From: Polydactylus sextarius | Lineage: Eukaryota; Chordata; Actinopteri; Polynemidae | Direction of reading: 5' to 3' | DNA: 64,000 nucleotides | Assembly: GCA_016801845.1 (NCBI GenBank) | Contig: CM028914.1 | Span: 7,820,501-7,884,500 of the forward strand | In this document: positions 62,913-64,000 of the stretch, piece after piece | How positions within the stretch are numbered: position 1 is the stretch's first letter | Layout of the letters: each line of letters opens with the position of its first letter | The notes under the pieces: generated by a model | The model's input: only the letters and a program-made list of their open reading frames with translations | The model's database searches: none | What the model was told of the DNA's origin: nothing | Program-made: the position numbers and the translations under genes

Positions 62913-63574
62913 CTAAATCATCGGGGACTGTTCAGGGTTTTCCACGGGTACCGGGGTTTCTTTTCCACTGATGTATGGACATTTTATCCTGTTATGAGCA
63001 GGAAAAAAACAAAAGTTTAGTGTAGTGTTCTGCAATATATAAAAGGGGTTAATGGTGAGTCACTAAAATATAAATCCTCAAACTTGACCAAGGACTAGGA
63101 GGCACAGGAAGAACCTCATTAAATGTGTGTATTTCTTGACAATACCTTTCACATTTATGCATCTGTTCGATAGTTTCTGGTAGAGGTTGTCCAAAACTTT
63201 CTGGAAGGAAGAGACCAGCGATGGCAGACACAACAGCCAGAGTTGCCAGTATAATGTAAGGCAAGTATTTATAATGTATACCTAAAAAAAAAGGTCAAAA
63301 GAAGGCATTTAGTGAGGCTTTGTGCGTGGGTTTACACACTAAGTCTTTCAAAATCATAAAATTACAATTTACCCAAACCCAATTTACTCACTCAGGTTTA
63401 ACAAAAATGGTGCAATGCAGCTTCCAATTCTGGAAAAAGTAGTGCACGTTCCTGTTGCTGTGTTCCTGATCACTGTTGGGTAAAGCTCTGCTGAGTAGGC
63501 AAACATCATGGACGAACCAGTGGTGAAAGAATATTTACTTAACATCTCCAGAAAAAGAGACAGATTTGGTAGAT
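62913..63574 (-). CDS. OCTN-type transporter, copy E, 3' part (exons 8-10)
   Basis: Partial SLC22 OCTN-type gene on the minus strand; earlier exons lie beyond the right edge. Exon 8 is 63574-63392 (183 nt) and encodes LPNLSLFLEML ... FAYSAELYPTVIRNTATG, including the family glutamate in SAELYPT. Exon 9 is 63281-63146 (136 nt), reading YLPYIILATLAVV ... LPESFGQPLPETIEQM. Exon 10 is 62988-62913 (76 nt), ending NPEQSPMI and TAG. Junctions are GT-AG and phases match copies A-C, so the visible part is intact. No exon 7 is visible between 63575 and the right edge at 64000, so intron 7 is longer than 426 bp. Differs from A-C in TM10-11, for example CTTFSRIGSCIAPFLLNL. Confidence 0.88.
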
Positions 63575-64000
63575 CTAAAATATAAAGAACAGAAACATTT
63601 TAAAAGATTTTAGCACAACATACATCAATCTCACGGTACTTAACATAGTCAGGTTGAGACTTTATAATATTAAAGAGGAAACATACCAGTGTAGCTTCTG
63701 AATCATTGCATTGTAATTTAGTAGAGATCTGGACCTGCATCATCCTAAAATATTTTCTTGTTCTGACTGTTCAGTTCTCAAGTGTTTAATTCATTTGACT
63801 GTCACATTCGATGATTAAATACAGGATGTGTAATGTGCTCCTGTTGCTGAATACATACAAGTTATTCCATTCCTATCTGTATTAGTTCTACAATCTCATT
63901 AGAAAATTAAATAAGTCAAAACAGTTTCCTTGAATTTTGCTATTCTCTGTCAGTTTATCAGTAATTCTGATTTTTTGTGCTTACTTTTAGGCACAGGTTG
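63575..64000. other. Copy E intron 7, incomplete
   Basis: Non-coding sequence from the exon 8 acceptor to the window edge. Nothing else seen. Confidence 0.5.

Overview
The window is vertebrate nuclear DNA, almost certainly from a ray-finned fish. Genes are split by GT-AG introns, the sequence is AT-rich with many long (CA)n, (TA)n and (CTAT)n arrays, and the mobile elements are hAT-type, L2-like and LTR types common in teleosts. Most long open frames are microsatellite or intron artefacts; the real genes were rebuilt exon by exon.

Layout. 1-7.7 kb: non-coding upstream DNA with two non-autonomous hAT elements and candidate regulatory motifs. 7.7-11.65 kb (+): a complete irf1 gene (interferon regulatory factor 1, 292 aa) with GAS, NF-kB-like, NRF1 and TATA-like promoter motifs. 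11.65-32.3 kb: about 21 kb with no recognisable gene, holding microsatellites, degraded interspersed repeats and an 0.8-kb foldback element. 32.5-63.6 kb: a cluster of SLC22 OCTN-type (SLC22A4/SLC22A5-like) carnitine/organic-cation transporters. These are copy A (minus, 559 aa), copy B (minus, 557 aa), copy C (plus, 557 aa), a dead copy D (minus, remnants of exons 1, 4 and 5) and the 3' end of copy E (minus, exons 8-10, running off the right edge).

IRF1 and OCTN genes are also neighbours in human 5q31, in the same convergent orientation, so the window is an expanded fish version of that locus. The three complete transporters keep the same ten-exon structure, with exons 2, 3, 4, 5, 7, 8 and 9 of 104, 155, 172, 127, 215, 183 and 136 nt. 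They differ in exon 6 length and in their C-terminal tails.

Points most worth following: copy A ends in Ser-Lys-Leu, the canonical peroxisomal PTS1 tripeptide and also a class I PDZ ligand; the complete copies lack the Walker-A-like motif of mammalian OCTNs; a solo LTR with a 5-bp target duplication sits about 0.37 kb upstream of copy A's TATA box; and the copy D relic records gene loss in the cluster. I found no wholly new gene system. All homology calls come from recognising families by eye, without a database search.
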